Shown: positions 42,590 to 50,947, counted from the stretch's first letter. The stretch: DNA of 64,000 nt from Brevibacterium aurantiacum (GCF_007558825.1 NZ_VLTK01000006.1:128639-192638); one strand, 5' to 3'. The notes: generated by a model from the sequence alone, not told the origin. Made by a program: numbers and translations.

Positions 42590-43060
42590 ATGCTCACAAG
42601 CGTTCTCACAAGCTGTCTTCTCCTTGCGATCGTCCTCAACGGGCTGTTGGCCGGACTGTTCTTCGCCTTCAGCATCGCCGTCATCCCGGGCTTCCGACGT
42701 GTCGATGACAGTACCTACGTTCGATCCTTCCGGGCGATCAACACTGCAATCCTCAATCCACTGTTCCTGCTCGTGTTCTGTCTGGCACCCTTGTCGGCTG
42801 TGGTATCTGTGGTCCTTCGGCTGTGGGGCGGAGGTGCGGAACCCGTGTTGTGGCTGGTGATCGCGGCTCTCTGTTCGATGTTGACCTTCGTCATCACTGC
42901 CGGCGCGAATGTTCCCCTCAACAACGCCTTGGACAGGTCAGAAGTCGACACCGAGGCACGTCAGAGGTTCGAGTCTCGCTGGAATCGGTGGAACCATGCT
43001 CGGACTCTCACCAGCATCGGTGCGTTCGCCTGCTTCACTGCTGGAATGGGTCTCGGATAG
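42590..43060 (+). CDS. DUF1772 membrane protein
   Basis: 156 residues, four TM helices (about 3-25, 50-75, 80-100, 133-153). Family marks: LAGLFFAFSIAVIPGFRRV near the start and NVPLNNALDRSEVDTEARQRF, SRWNRWNHARTLTS towards the end (RWxxWNxxR is characteristic of DUF1772/anthrone-oxygenase-like proteins). ATG 42590 has GGTGG at the right distance; a GTG three codons earlier is in frame. Probably co-transcribed with the DUF1801 gene, 18 bases after it. Role unknown. Confidence 0.82.
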   Translation: MLTSVLTSCLLLAIVLNGLLAGLFFAFSIAVIPGFRRVDDSTYVRSFRAINTAILNPLFLLVFCLAPLSAVVSVVLRLWGGGAEPVLWLVIAALCSMLTFVITAGANVPLNNALDRSEVDTEARQRFESRWNRWNHARTLTSIGAFACFTAGMGLG

Positions 43061-43105
43061 ATGCCCCGGATGCTCCGATGACCGAGAGCAGCTGAAGCTT
43101 CGCAC

Positions 43106-43335
43106 TGGAATCGCTGCCGAGTTCGGTGATGACCCCACCGAAACGGCAGACGACCGACGACGGCTTCGAGCTCCACTTCGGCTCCAACCACCTCGGCCAC
43201 GTCGCACTTGTCGGTCGTCTGCTCCCGCTGTTGAGAGAGGGGCGGGCGCAAGTGACTTCGCAGGTCAGCATCGCGGCCAACCGAGGCGGCACCAACTGGG
43301 AGACGCCCTTTGACCGAATGAGGGCCTACAAGTGA
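43106..43335 (+). pseudogene. SDR oxidoreductase fragment
   Basis: [39 protein letters not shown] and [16 protein letters not shown] match the middle of actinobacterial short-chain dehydrogenases of about 300 residues (NAGVM.PP..QT.DGFELQFG.NHLGHF.L). The Rossmann GxxxGxG start and the YxxxK active site are both missing: the frame enters near residue 90 and ends at MRAYK just where YSQSK would follow. Deletion remnant. Confidence 0.7.
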
Positions 43336-43378
43336 AGTGAGAAGTCACCCTGAGTCCTGGGAACACAGCCTGCCGAGG

Positions 43379-44068
43379 TCAATCCTGACAGCGATCGCCA
43401 GCACAGCCGTCGGCCTCGTGTTCGCCGGTGAGCACAGACACTGGAGCGGCGCAGCATGCGTCCCCGCGCCACGACTCGATACCCTCTCTGATGGCGAAGA
43501 CGGCGATCACGAGAGCAGCGAGGGAGTCCGCCCATGCCCACCCGAGGATGCTGTTGAGCAGCAAACCTGCGAGCAGAGCGACAGAGAGATATGTGCAGAT
43601 CAGGGTCTGTTTGGAATCTGCGATCGCCGAGGCGGACCCGAGTTCGCGCCCCGTGCGACGTTCGAACCAGCTGAGGAACGGCATGACGAGAAGGCTCAGG
43701 GCGGCGATGACGATGCCGACGGTGGAATGCTCTGGATCGCGCCAACCGGACAGGGAAGCGATCGCATCGACGCTGACGTAGATTGCCAGGGCGAAGAAGG
43801 ACACCGCGATCACGCGCAGGGCCGTCTTCTCCCTTCTCTCGGGGTCGGGCGCTGCGAATTGCCATGCCACGGCTGCCGCAGAGAGGACTTCGACGATCGA
43901 GTCGAGTCCGAAGCCGATGAGCGCCGCCGAGGAGGCTGCCCCACCTGCGATGAGAGCCACGACGGCCTCGATGACGTTCCACGTGATGGTGATGGCCACG
44001 ACGATCCTGATGCGTCGACGCAGAACCTGTATGCGTGGTGGAGCTATGAGAACAGCCGTGTTGCTCAC
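43379..44068 (-). CDS. CDF-type cation exporter
   Basis: 229 residues, about six TM helices. Family marks: ALIGFGLDSIVEVLSAAAVA with the metal-site Asp on helix 2, DAIASLSGW, and the helix 5-6 pair LGWAWADSLAALVIAVFAIREGIES. The cytoplasmic C-terminal domain is replaced by a short Cys-rich tail (GDACCAAP, DGCAGDRCQD), a possible soft-metal ligand. GTG start overlaps the TGA of the CmtR-like regulator (GTGA), so it is that sensor's effector. Metal probably Cd, Pb or Zn by association. Confidence 0.82.
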   Translation of the reverse strand: MSNTAVLIAPPRIQVLRRRIRIVVAITITWNVIEAVVALIAGGAASSAALIGFGLDSIVEVLSAAAVAWQFAAPDPERREKTALRVIAVSFFALAIYVSVDAIASLSGWRDPEHSTVGIVIAALSLLVMPFLSWFERRTGRELGSASAIADSKQTLICTYLSVALLAGLLLNSILGWAWADSLAALVIAVFAIREGIESWRGDACCAAPVSVLTGEHEADGCAGDRCQD

Positions 44069-44448
44069 GCCTTGGCCCGATTGTCACGGTCGTCGGCAGG
44101 TTCGCGATCGCAGCAGCCGGGCACGGTGCAGGAGGGGTTGAGGCAGGGGGCGCTCTCGTCGACTGCGAGAGTGACGTCGAGCAGACTGTTGAGGGCCGAG
44201 CTGATGTGGGGATCCGCGATCTCGTATCTGGTCTGTCGCCCCTGCGCCTCGGCCACGACTATTCCGCATCCGCGCAGACAGGCGAGATGATTTGAGACGT
44301 TCGTCCTGGTCAGATCCAGATCGCGCGCGAGCTGCGCAGGATATCCGGGACAGTCCAACAGCGAGAGTAGGATTCGCGAGCGGGTTGAATCGGCCATGGC
44401 CCGACCCAGACGGTTCATCACGTCGACGCGAGAAGCAATGGTCAGCAT
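44065..44448 (-). CDS. cmtR: ArsR/SmtB family metal sensor, CmtR-like
   Basis: 127 residues. Winged helix with RLGRAMADSTRSRILLSLLD, LARDLDLTRTNVSNHLACLR and GRQTRYEIADPHISSAL. The Cys pattern of the Cd/Pb sensor CmtR is present: Cys in LLDCPGYPAQL, the CLRGCGIV pair in helix 4, and C-terminal Cys residues (APCLNPSCTVPGCC). ATG 44448 aligns with the known CmtR N-terminus (MLT...), but it lies inside the operator palindrome, so the mRNA is probably leaderless. Repressor released by soft metals. Confidence 0.87.
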   Translation of the reverse strand: MLTIASRVDVMNRLGRAMADSTRSRILLSLLDCPGYPAQLARDLDLTRTNVSNHLACLRGCGIVVAEAQGRQTRYEIADPHISSALNSLLDVTLAVDESAPCLNPSCTVPGCCDREPADDRDNRAKA

Positions 44449-44475
44449 ATGCTGACCATACAGTATGCGCTGACC
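44438..44475. promoter_or_regulatory. CmtR operator: 22-bp perfect palindrome over the start codon plus a half-site repeat
   Basis: ATGGTCAGCAT and its exact complement fill 44438-44459, covering the CmtR ATG (44446-44448). GCTGACC at 44451-44457 recurs at 44469-44475, 18 bp away. On the minus strand TACTGT is a -10-like box 9 bases before the ATG, consistent with a leaderless transcript. Confidence 0.7.
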
Positions 44476-44613
44476 TATATCGAGAGGGCTGAACGTATTC
44501 GTCGGCCTGTTGGATCCTGCACGACAACGAAATTCACCGGCTCCGGACAGCGCAGAACACGACATTTGCGGGCCGGATCTCACTCTGTCCTGCACAGGCA
44601 GTAGTTTGGTTCC

Positions 44614-46425
44614 ATGACCTCACCCGATTCTGCCCCCGCTGCGTGGTGTGTGATCGGCCGTGCGCCCGATCGTGCCCTTGGCGGCGTTCGGGGTATGGGT
44701 TCGATGATCGCCGTCGTCGACCTCGACGATGCCAGGCAGCGGATCGGGCGCCACCAACTCGGCGTGGATGAGCTGCCGGAATTCGTGCGAAGCCGAGAAG
44801 CAGAGGACCGGCCCAGGTGGGTCTTCAGCGACACTCCGAATTGGTACCCAGCCCTGTTGGCCGCCGGGGTGCAGATCGAACGCTGCTATGACCTGCGACT
44901 GACCCACGCGATACTCATGCGCTCGGAACTCGTGACCGACCGCGGAGGGGTTGCGGCCGCCGAAGAATGGGAGGCGGGCCCCGTGAGCGCCCCGACCGCG
45001 CCCGAGGCGGAGGCGCTCTTCGAAGTCACCGAACGACGCAGCCACATCAAAACGGTCCCGCACGACATCGAGTCTGCGCTCGCCGAATTCTCCCGTCAGT
45101 CCACCGCCGTGCAGACTGCCTCCGATCCCGGCCGGCTGCGTCTGCTGCTCGCCGCGGAATCCGCCGGTGGGCTCGTGGCCGCGGAGATGCAGGCGGCCGG
45201 AGTGCCCTGGGACGTCGCCGAACACGACCGAATCCTCGCTGAGGAGCTCGGGCCCCGTCCTGCGCGGGATGCGAAGCCTGCGAAGATGCTCGCCGTCGCC
45301 GAGGAGGTCAGAGCCGCTCTCGACGATCCGCGGGCCAATCTCGACTCCCACGTCAAACTCCTCCACTCCCTGCATGCCGCCGGAATCAATGTCGCCTCGA
45401 CGTCGAAATGGGAGCTCGAGCAGAGCGAACACCCCGCCATCGCACCCTTGCTGCAGTACAAGAAGCAGTCACGTCTGCTGACTGCCAACGGTTGGCATTG
45501 GCTCGACGAATGGGTCTCCGAGGGCCGGTACCGTCCCGTCTACGTGCCCGGAGGAGTCGTCACCGGTCGCTGGGCAGCCAGCGGCGGCGGTGCTCTCCAG
45601 ATTCCCCGTCAGCTGCGACCGGCCCTGCGCGCGGACCCCGGCTGGCGGCTGATCTCGGCCGATGTCGCCCAGCTGGAGCCACGGGCGCTCGCCGCCATGT
45701 CCGGGGACGCAGCTATGGCCGAGGCCGGTCGTGGCCGTGACCTGTACTCCGGCCTCGTCGCCGAAGGCATCGTCGGCACCCGACAGGAGGCGAAGATCGC
45801 CGTGCTCGGCGCCATGTACGGTTCCACGACCGGTGACAGCGGCAGACTCGTGCCCCGCCTGCGCACGAGCTTTCCCGCCGCGATGGGCCTGGTCGATTCC
45901 GCCGCCGAGGTGGGTTCACGCGGAGGAGTCGTCTCCACGTGGTTGGGCAGGACCTCACCGGCGCCAGGCGAAGGGTGGCGTCGTCTCCAGTCCGCGGCGA
46001 ACCAGTTCGACGCCACCCCACAGGACGAGAACCGTGCCCGGCGCGCCGCCGGTGACCAGGGACGCTTCACTCGCAACTTCGTCGTCCAGGGAACCGCCGC
46101 CGAATGGGCACTGGCCTGGCTGGCCGACTTGAGACTGAGGTTGGGCCGGCTGCCGACCGTCGATGACGGGAACCCGGGAGCTGCCTCGGCGGGGGAAGCG
46201 ATGGGGAACGTGGCCACGGCCTCGGGGCCGGTGTTCTCACGACGAGCTCACCTGGTGTTCTTCCTCCACGATGAGGTCATCGTCCATGCCCCGGCCCAGC
46301 AGGCCGAAGCCGCGGCGGAGGCGATCAGGGAAGCGGCCGCCTCGGCGGGGAAGCTCCTGTTCGGCAATGCACCGGTCGACTTTCCTCTCGATCTCACGAT
46401 CTCCGAGCGGGCGGCCAAGGGCTGA
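44614..46425 (+). CDS. Family A DNA polymerase (bifunctional 3'-5' exonuclease/DNA polymerase type)
   Basis: 603 residues, Klenow-like without a 5' nuclease. The N-terminal 200 residues have an exonuclease-like fold with degenerate acids (RWVFSDTPNWYPALLAAGVQ). Polymerase motifs: motif A SADVAQLEPRALAAMSGD (about 348), motif B with TRQEAKIAVLGAMYGST, motif C FFLHDEVIVHA (about 552). Helices GRWAASGGGALQIPRQLRPAL (fingers/palm) are recognisable. This second PolI-like enzyme is common in actinobacteria besides PolA and is poorly studied; a repair role is likely. Diverges from the metal sensor. Confidence 0.9.
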   Translation: MTSPDSAPAAWCVIGRAPDRALGGVRGMGSMIAVVDLDDARQRIGRHQLGVDELPEFVRSREAEDRPRWVFSDTPNWYPALLAAGVQIERCYDLRLTHAILMRSELVTDRGGVAAAEEWEAGPVSAPTAPEAEALFEVTERRSHIKTVPHDIESALAEFSRQSTAVQTASDPGRLRLLLAAESAGGLVAAEMQAAGVPWDVAEHDRILAEELGPRPARDAKPAKMLAVAEEVRAALDDPRANLDSHVKLLHSLHAAGINVASTSKWELEQSEHPAIAPLLQYKKQSRLLTANGWHWLDEWVSEGRYRPVYVPGGVVTGRWAASGGGALQIPRQLRPALRADPGWRLISADVAQLEPRALAAMSGDAAMAEAGRGRDLYSGLVAEGIVGTRQEAKIAVLGAMYGSTTGDSGRLVPRLRTSFPAAMGLVDSAAEVGSRGGVVSTWLGRTSPAPGEGWRRLQSAANQFDATPQDENRARRAAGDQGRFTRNFVVQGTAAEWALAWLADLRLRLGRLPTVDDGNPGAASAGEAMGNVATASGPVFSRRAHLVFFLHDEVIVHAPAQQAEAAAEAIREAAASAGKLLFGNAPVDFPLDLTISERAAKG

Positions 46426-46595
46426 CGGCGGGCGCACATCTCGGGACGGGCTCTGAGGCCCACCTCACGACAGATAAGTGCCCGCGCATGGAATAGGACC
46501 CGCGTGATGCGTGTTTGGGTTGTGGCGCTGTGCCCACAATCGGCACCGGAGCCCATCTTCAGCAACGGAAACACCACTGACTTCGAGGAGTTCAC

Positions 46596-47681
46596 ATGAG
46601 CATCACCGTCAAGGCACTGCAGAAGACCGGCCCCGACCAGCCGTTCCAGGTTGCCAACATCGAACGCCGCGACCCACGGGCCGATGACGTGGTCATCGAC
46701 ATCAAGGCCGCCGGAATCTGCCACAGCGACATCCACACCATCCGCAACGAATGGGGCGAGGCGCATTTCCCCCTGACCGTCGGCCACGAGATCGCAGGCG
46801 TCGTCGAGGCCGTCGGCTCCGACGTCACCGACTGGAAGGTCGGCGATCGCGTGGGCGTGGGCTGCATGGTCAACTCGTGCGGAGAGTGTGAGGAGTGTCG
46901 GGCAGGGCAGGAACAGAACTGCCTCAAGGGCCAGGTCGGGACCTACAACTCCACCGACGTCGACGACACCATCACCCAGGGCGGCTACGCCGAGAAGGTC
47001 GTCGTCAACGAGCGCTTCGTCTGCCGTATCCCCGACGCTCTCGACTTCGACGTTGCGGCCCCGCTGCTCTGCGCCGGCATCACCACCTATGCGCCGCTCA
47101 ACCGCTGGGGCGCAGGTGAGAGCAAGGACGGAGCACCGAAGAAGGTCGCCATTCTGGGACTCGGCGGACTCGGCCACATGGGTGTCCAGATCGCCGTTGC
47201 CATGGGCGCGGACGTCACCGTCCTCTCCCGCACCCTGAATAAGGAGAAGGCGGCGCTCGAGCTCGGCGCGAAGCAGATGCTCGCGACGACAGAGGAGGAC
47301 TTCTTCAGCAAGCACCGCGGAGAATTCGACCTCATCCTCAATACGATCAGCGCGGACATTCCCGTCGACAAGTACCTGAGTCTGCTCAAGGCCCGAGGAG
47401 TCATGACCGTCGTCGGTATGCCTCCGGAGAAGCAGTCGCTGTCCTTCGCCTCCGTGATCGGCGGCGCCAAGGTGCTGGCCGGATCGATGATCGGCGGCAT
47501 CGCCGAGACACAGGAGATGCTCGACTTCTGCGCGAAGCACGACATCGCCGCCACAATCGAGACCGTGAGCATCGACGAAGCGGATGCGACCTATGACCGC
47601 GTCGTCGCCGGCGACGTCTACTTCCGTGCCGTCATCGACACCGCAACATTTGAGGGCGCCGAGGTGACCGCGCTCGCCTGA
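46596..47681 (+). CDS. Zinc-dependent NAD(P) alcohol dehydrogenase (cinnamyl-alcohol dehydrogenase-like)
   Basis: 361 residues, medium-chain dehydrogenase. Catalytic Zn ligands Cys42 (ICHSDIHTI) and His64-Glu65 (VGHEIAGVV), structural Zn Cys95, 98, 101, 109 (NSCGECEECRAGQEQNC). Nucleotide loop LGLGGLGHMGVQIAV. The motif GDRVGVGCMVNSCGEC and the GTYN stretch are typical of YahK/AdhC-type aldehyde reductases using NADPH on a broad range of aldehydes. AGGAG lies shortly before the ATG. Monocistronic, closed by a strong terminator. Confidence 0.9.
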   Translation: MSITVKALQKTGPDQPFQVANIERRDPRADDVVIDIKAAGICHSDIHTIRNEWGEAHFPLTVGHEIAGVVEAVGSDVTDWKVGDRVGVGCMVNSCGECEECRAGQEQNCLKGQVGTYNSTDVDDTITQGGYAEKVVVNERFVCRIPDALDFDVAAPLLCAGITTYAPLNRWGAGESKDGAPKKVAILGLGGLGHMGVQIAVAMGADVTVLSRTLNKEKAALELGAKQMLATTEEDFFSKHRGEFDLILNTISADIPVDKYLSLLKARGVMTVVGMPPEKQSLSFASVIGGAKVLAGSMIGGIAETQEMLDFCAKHDIAATIETVSIDEADATYDRVVAGDVYFRAVIDTATFEGAEVTALA

Positions 47682-47693
47682 TTGCTGAGGTGA

Positions 47694-47734
47694 AGGGGCC
47701 GTTTCGCTGATTATTCAGCGAGGCGGCCCCTTTT
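47694..47734 (+). terminator. Rho-independent terminator after the alcohol dehydrogenase
   Basis: GGGGCCG/CGGCCCC enclose CGCTGA-TTAT-TCAGCG, followed by TTTT (47731-47734). Confidence 0.88.
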
Positions 47735-47847
47735 CTGCAATGCAGCCTGTCCCTGCGCTGGAACCGCTCACGCCGGTCCTCGGGGTGGTTCTCAGCGATG
47801 AGGATCGACGAACTCAGTGCCCGATTCGTCGGCTGAACGGTCGAGGC

Positions 47848-47875
47848 CCCGGATTGCGGGTTACCGCAATCCGGG
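47848..47875. other. Perfect 12-bp hairpin upstream of vanZ
   Basis: CCCGGATTGCGG (47848-47859) pairs exactly with 47864-47875 around GTTA, 35 bp before the VanZ start. It has no T run; it may be a regulator site or insulate the gene. Confidence 0.5.
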
Positions 47876-47910
47876 CGCTGTCATCAGGTATCGGCGGTAG
47901 TCTGAGCCGC

Positions 47911-48378
47911 ATGGCGAGTCGGCAGAGACGGATGGGCGATATGCCCCTGGTGCTGCTGATCTTCTACACCGTCTTCATCGGCTTCATGACGCTGACCCCC
48001 TACCAGCTCGACGTCAGCCCGGCGGGTCCGATCGGCAGGCTGCTCCAGTTCTTCGCCGATCATCAGGTGACGTCATGGCTGACTTATACACTCGTCGAGA
48101 AGCTGGCGAATGTCGCCATGTTCGTTCCCTTCGGATTCCTGCTCGCACTGCAGATGGGGCGTCGGCGCTGGTGGGTCGGTTGGGTGGCGGGCGCGGCCTT
48201 CACGTGCCTGATCGAGGGGGCCCAGGTGACTCTGCTCTCGCCCACTCGCTACGGCACGATCAGCGATCTCATCACGAACACGCTCGGTGCCGTGATCGGT
48301 GCCGTCCTCGCGCTGGTCCTCATGGTCCTGCTGCCTTCTCGAGATGAACCGGACGAGGTCGATCGCGTCGTGCGTTGA
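47911..48378 (+). CDS. VanZ family protein
   Basis: 155 residues, four TM helices. VanZ pattern: FYTVFIGFMTLTPYQLDVSP, EKLANVAMFVPFGFLLALQM, AAFTCLIEGAQVTLLSPTRYGTISDLITNTLGAVIG, with the conserved Glu-Q and D-x-x-x-N-T positions. VanZ relatives can raise teicoplanin resistance, but for most the function is unknown. ATG 47911 has no ribosome site; TAGTCT (47899-47904 region) seven bases before it suggests a leaderless mRNA. Confidence 0.83.
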   Translation: MASRQRRMGDMPLVLLIFYTVFIGFMTLTPYQLDVSPAGPIGRLLQFFADHQVTSWLTYTLVEKLANVAMFVPFGFLLALQMGRRRWWVGWVAGAAFTCLIEGAQVTLLSPTRYGTISDLITNTLGAVIGAVLALVLMVLLPSRDEPDEVDRVVR

Positions 48379-48398
48379 GGACCCGCACCTCGGCGACC

Positions 48399-48875
48399 TC
48401 AGCTCTCGGGTGCGCCCTTCATGTCCTCATTCTCGAGGGCGCTGATGCACAGATCGAGAGCCTCGCCGAGGTGGCGTTTGAGTTCCTCGTCGAGCGGGGA
48501 GACCATGAGTGCCGAGATCCTCTCAACACGTTCGACGGCCCGGTCGAGGGTCCTCCCTCCTTCATCGGTCAGGGTCGTCGGCAGTGCCCTGCCGGTTTCA
48601 GCTTTCGCCGCCCGCGTCACGAGACCCCGGTCCTGCAGGCCCTTCAGCAGGGTATTCATCGTCTGCCGGGTGACGAAGGCCCCGCGGGCGAGTTCCGAGT
48701 TCGACGCTCCCGGAGCCCGACGCAGCAGCTCGAGGCAGGCATACTGCGGTGTTGAGATGCCCAGCGGTCGCAGCGCCTCGTCCATGTGCGAGCGCAGCAC
48801 CGACTGCAGGTGCTTGAGCTGATATCCGATCAGGGCTTCGAGTGCATCTGGTGCCTGTGGTGGCTCTTGACTCAT
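48399..48875 (-). CDS. MarR family regulator
   Basis: 158 residues. LGISTPQYACLELLRRAPGA, SNSELARGAFVTRQTMNTLL and LQDRGLVTRAAKAETGRALP form the winged helix with recognition helix VTRQTMNTLLKGL. C-terminal dimer helices contain EELKRHLGEALDLCISALE. Diverges from the VOC gene over a strong dyad and so probably represses it and itself. The single Cys near the end might sense oxidants, though this is speculative. Confidence 0.9.
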   Translation of the reverse strand: MSQEPPQAPDALEALIGYQLKHLQSVLRSHMDEALRPLGISTPQYACLELLRRAPGASNSELARGAFVTRQTMNTLLKGLQDRGLVTRAAKAETGRALPTTLTDEGGRTLDRAVERVERISALMVSPLDEELKRHLGEALDLCISALENEDMKGAPES

Positions 48876-48882
48876 GTAAGTA

Positions 48883-48919
48883 TTCTGACATACATTGCTT
48901 ATGTCAGAACCCTGACATA
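48883..48919. promoter_or_regulatory. MarR operator with third half-site
   Basis: TTCTGACATA (48883-48892) and TATGTCAGAA (48900-48909) form a perfect 10-bp inverted repeat around CATTGCT, and CTGACATA recurs at 48912-48919. It fills the divergent promoter between the MarR and VOC genes. Confidence 0.75.
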
Positions 48920-48948
48920 TATTTCAGCGGCAAGAGATGGGAACGATC

Positions 48949-49317
48949 ATGACTGTGACAGGACCGGATTTCCTCGCACTGCAGGTGCGAGACCTGGAGA
49001 AGTCGGCCGAATTCTACGAGGAGACGATCGGCCTGACGCGGGCGCCAGCAGGGCCGCCCGGAGCGGTGGTCTTCGCGACCTCTCCGATATCGTTCGCCGT
49101 GCGTGAGCCATTGCCCGGCGTTGATCTCGACTCGGTCGATCGCCCCGGAATCGGGGTGGCGCTGTGGTTCAACTGCGATGATGCCCAGGCTCTGCACGAC
49201 CGCCTCGTCGAATCAGGGGTCGAGATCCTGCGCTCCCCGGCGCCGAGCCCCTTCGGCCTGACGTTCGCCTTCGTCGATCCCGAGGGCTACACGGTGACCA
49301 TGCACGACGCCAGGTGA
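48949..49317 (+). CDS. VOC family (glyoxalase/bleomycin-resistance-like) protein
   Basis: 122 residues, two beta-alpha-beta-beta-beta units. FLALQVRDLEKSAEFYEETI, GLTRAPAGPPGAVVFATSP, GVALWFNCDDAQALHDRLVE and FGLTFAFVDPEGYTVTMHDA give the typical metal-ligand positions (the first Gln/His position is Gln; the last Glu position is Gly-Tyr, so metal binding is doubtful). ATG 48949 has GGGA at a normal distance; an ATG at 48937 lacks one. Divergent from MarR over its operator. Confidence 0.85.
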   Translation: MTVTGPDFLALQVRDLEKSAEFYEETIGLTRAPAGPPGAVVFATSPISFAVREPLPGVDLDSVDRPGIGVALWFNCDDAQALHDRLVESGVEILRSPAPSPFGLTFAFVDPEGYTVTMHDAR

Positions 49318-49385
49318 GTCTTCGGCACCCGGCCGGCTGAGGAGTGCCTGACGGTGACCTGGGATGTTGACCTCTCGCAGGGTGC

Positions 49386-49817
49386 TCACCCCAGGGAATC
49401 GACGATCTTCGCGATCCGGCGCTCCCGCGTGGCCTCGGCCTTTGCCGATTCGACCTGACGCACATGCTCCTTGCGCTTCGAAGGGGCCAGCCCGTCGAAG
49501 ACCACACGGACGCCGGCACTGTCGAGCGCCTCGGCGAGGTCATCGGGAACCGGGGTCTCGCGCGACGAGGTGTCGTGGGTCAGTGTCACCTCGTGGGTCT
49601 CGTTGCCGGACACGCCCGCCGCCTCACGATGTTCCTTGGCCAATGGGAGGAGGAACTTTCCGCCCATCACCGCGGTCGTGGAGGGATAGGAGTACTCGGC
49701 GATCGTGACGATGACCGGGACTCGTTTGCCGACTCCGAAGCCGAGCACGATGTCCTCGGGCACCTCGATGCCGACATTATTGCCCAGCTGCAGGAGAGTC
49801 GTTGTGAAGGTGACCAT
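49386..49817 (-). CDS. DUF1905 / OmdA-like (YdeI) protein
   Basis: 143 residues. N-terminal DUF1905 barrel (TTTLLQLGNNVGIEVPEDIV, GKRVPVIVTIAEYSYPSTTA, VMGGKFLLPLAKEHREAAGV) and a C-terminal bacteriocin-protection/OmdA part (PDDLAEALDSAGVRVVFDGL, APSKRKEHVRQVESAKAEAT RERRI). Such proteins often protect against antimicrobials in a way not well understood. Convergent with the VOC gene. Confidence 0.85.
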   Translation of the reverse strand: MVTFTTTLLQLGNNVGIEVPEDIVLGFGVGKRVPVIVTIAEYSYPSTTAVMGGKFLLPLAKEHREAAGVSGNETHEVTLTHDTSSRETPVPDDLAEALDSAGVRVVFDGLAPSKRKEHVRQVESAKAEATRERRIAKIVDSLG

Positions 49818-49849
49818 GGCCGAAGCCTACGCCCGAATGGGCGCGTGCT

Positions 49850-50947
49850 CTAGTAGTCGTTGCGGTCGGCGCGGGCCCCGTCGGCGTCGACGTGGATGTC
49901 CGCGGCGCGGTCCTGTTCGGCCGCAGCGTGGTCATGTTCGACCTCGGCATGGTCCGCATCGGCCTCGTCCTCATCGTCATAGTCCTCGTCGGCCTGTGAG
50001 AACGTCGGGATCCAGCAGGAGACTCGTGCCGCGTAGTCGTCGTACTCGGCCCCGAAGCGCTGATGCAGGTCGGCTTCCTCGTGCGGGCGGATCAGCCAGT
50101 TCCACAGCAGAGAACCGGCGATGGCGTAGGCGATGACCATCCATGAACCGATGAAGAGCCCGATCGCCACACCCTGGACGATGCCGGCGATGGCCATGGG
50201 ATTGCGAACGAAGGCGTACGGTCCCCGCTTGACGAAATGGTGGGCCATCGCGGCGGGCAGGGGTGTACCGGAACCGAAGTTCGCGATCGTCCGCGCAGAC
50301 CACACGCCGAGGACGGTGCCGAAGGCGAGAAGGGCGAAACCGGCGACGATCACAAGGATCGGGAACTTCACGGACAGGTTCCAGCGTTCCTCGAACGAAT
50401 TGATGATCCCCGGAATGACGATGAGGAACAGGCCCCAGAAGACCACGATCTGGATCGTGGTTCTGATCAGGAGCTGAGACCTCACGCGGGTGTGAGAGCT
50501 GCGGAAGGCGAATGGGCCGGTGACGAGGCGTTCGGATGGGATCCTGCCGAGGATCATGAGTGTCCCGGCGAGGACGCTGCCCACTGCTGCGGCCACCATG
50601 AGGACGGCGCCCAGGCCCGCCTCGGTGGTGACGGTGGCATAGATGACCATGCAGAGGGCGACGAGAGTCGTCCAGGCGGTGGCCACCCAGACGGCCCAGC
50701 GGAAGTTGAGTGCTGCCAGAGCCGAGCCGATGACGAACAGCGGGACGTCGACGATGGCGACGAGCAGCGGACTGAGACCACCCAGCGTCGCCTCACGCAG
50801 TGCTGGAAGCGTGATGGTGCCGAGCCACCACGCGGCGCCGGCGAGTGCCTGGAGGGCGAAGTACATTCGACCGTGGAAGATCCGCACCGGCTTGTTCTGT
50901 GCGGTGGGCTTTTTGTGCCTGCTCGGCATCTTCATCGATCGGCTCAT
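49850..50947 (-). CDS. Membrane methyltransferase (isoprenylcysteine/PEMT-like) with acidic-His tail
   Basis: 365 residues with about nine TM helices. The C-terminal half has the ICMT/PEMT pattern: HHFVKRGPYAFVRNPMAIAG (the RGPYxxxRNP SAM-binding motif), IRPHEEADLHQRFGAEYDDYAARVSCWIP (E-E-x-x-L and the Y-x-x-Y-x-x-x-V-P-x-W-type end). The last 50 residues are Asp/Glu/His/Ala-rich (DEDEADADHAEVEHDHAAAE), perhaps metal-binding. The first 150 residues are unassigned membrane helices. ATG 50947 overlaps the PhzF stop (ATGA). Lipid or quinone head methylation is a guess. Confidence 0.8.
   Translation of the reverse strand: MSRSMKMPSRHKKPTAQNKPVRIFHGRMYFALQALAGAAWWLGTITLPALREATLGGLSPLLVAIVDVPLFVIGSALAALNFRWAVWVATAWTTLVALCMVIYATVTTEAGLGAVLMVAAAVGSVLAGTLMILGRIPSERLVTGPFAFRSSHTRVRSQLLIRTTIQIVVFWGLFLIVIPGIINSFEERWNLSVKFPILVIVAGFALLAFGTVLGVWSARTIANFGSGTPLPAAMAHHFVKRGPYAFVRNPMAIAGIVQGVAIGLFIGSWMVIAYAIAGSLLWNWLIRPHEEADLHQRFGAEYDDYAARVSCWIPTFSQADEDYDDEDEADADHAEVEHDHAAAEQDRAADIHVDADGARADRNDY

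Noticed and set aside
41796..44600. Genomic island integrated at tRNA-Leu
   Set aside because: No integrase, no duplicated tRNA 3' end and no phage genes were seen; the mixed gene content and one pseudogene alone are not enough.
47848..47875. Riboswitch before vanZ
   Set aside because: A single 12-bp hairpin with a 4-nt loop carries no conserved aptamer elements, and vanZ appears leaderless.
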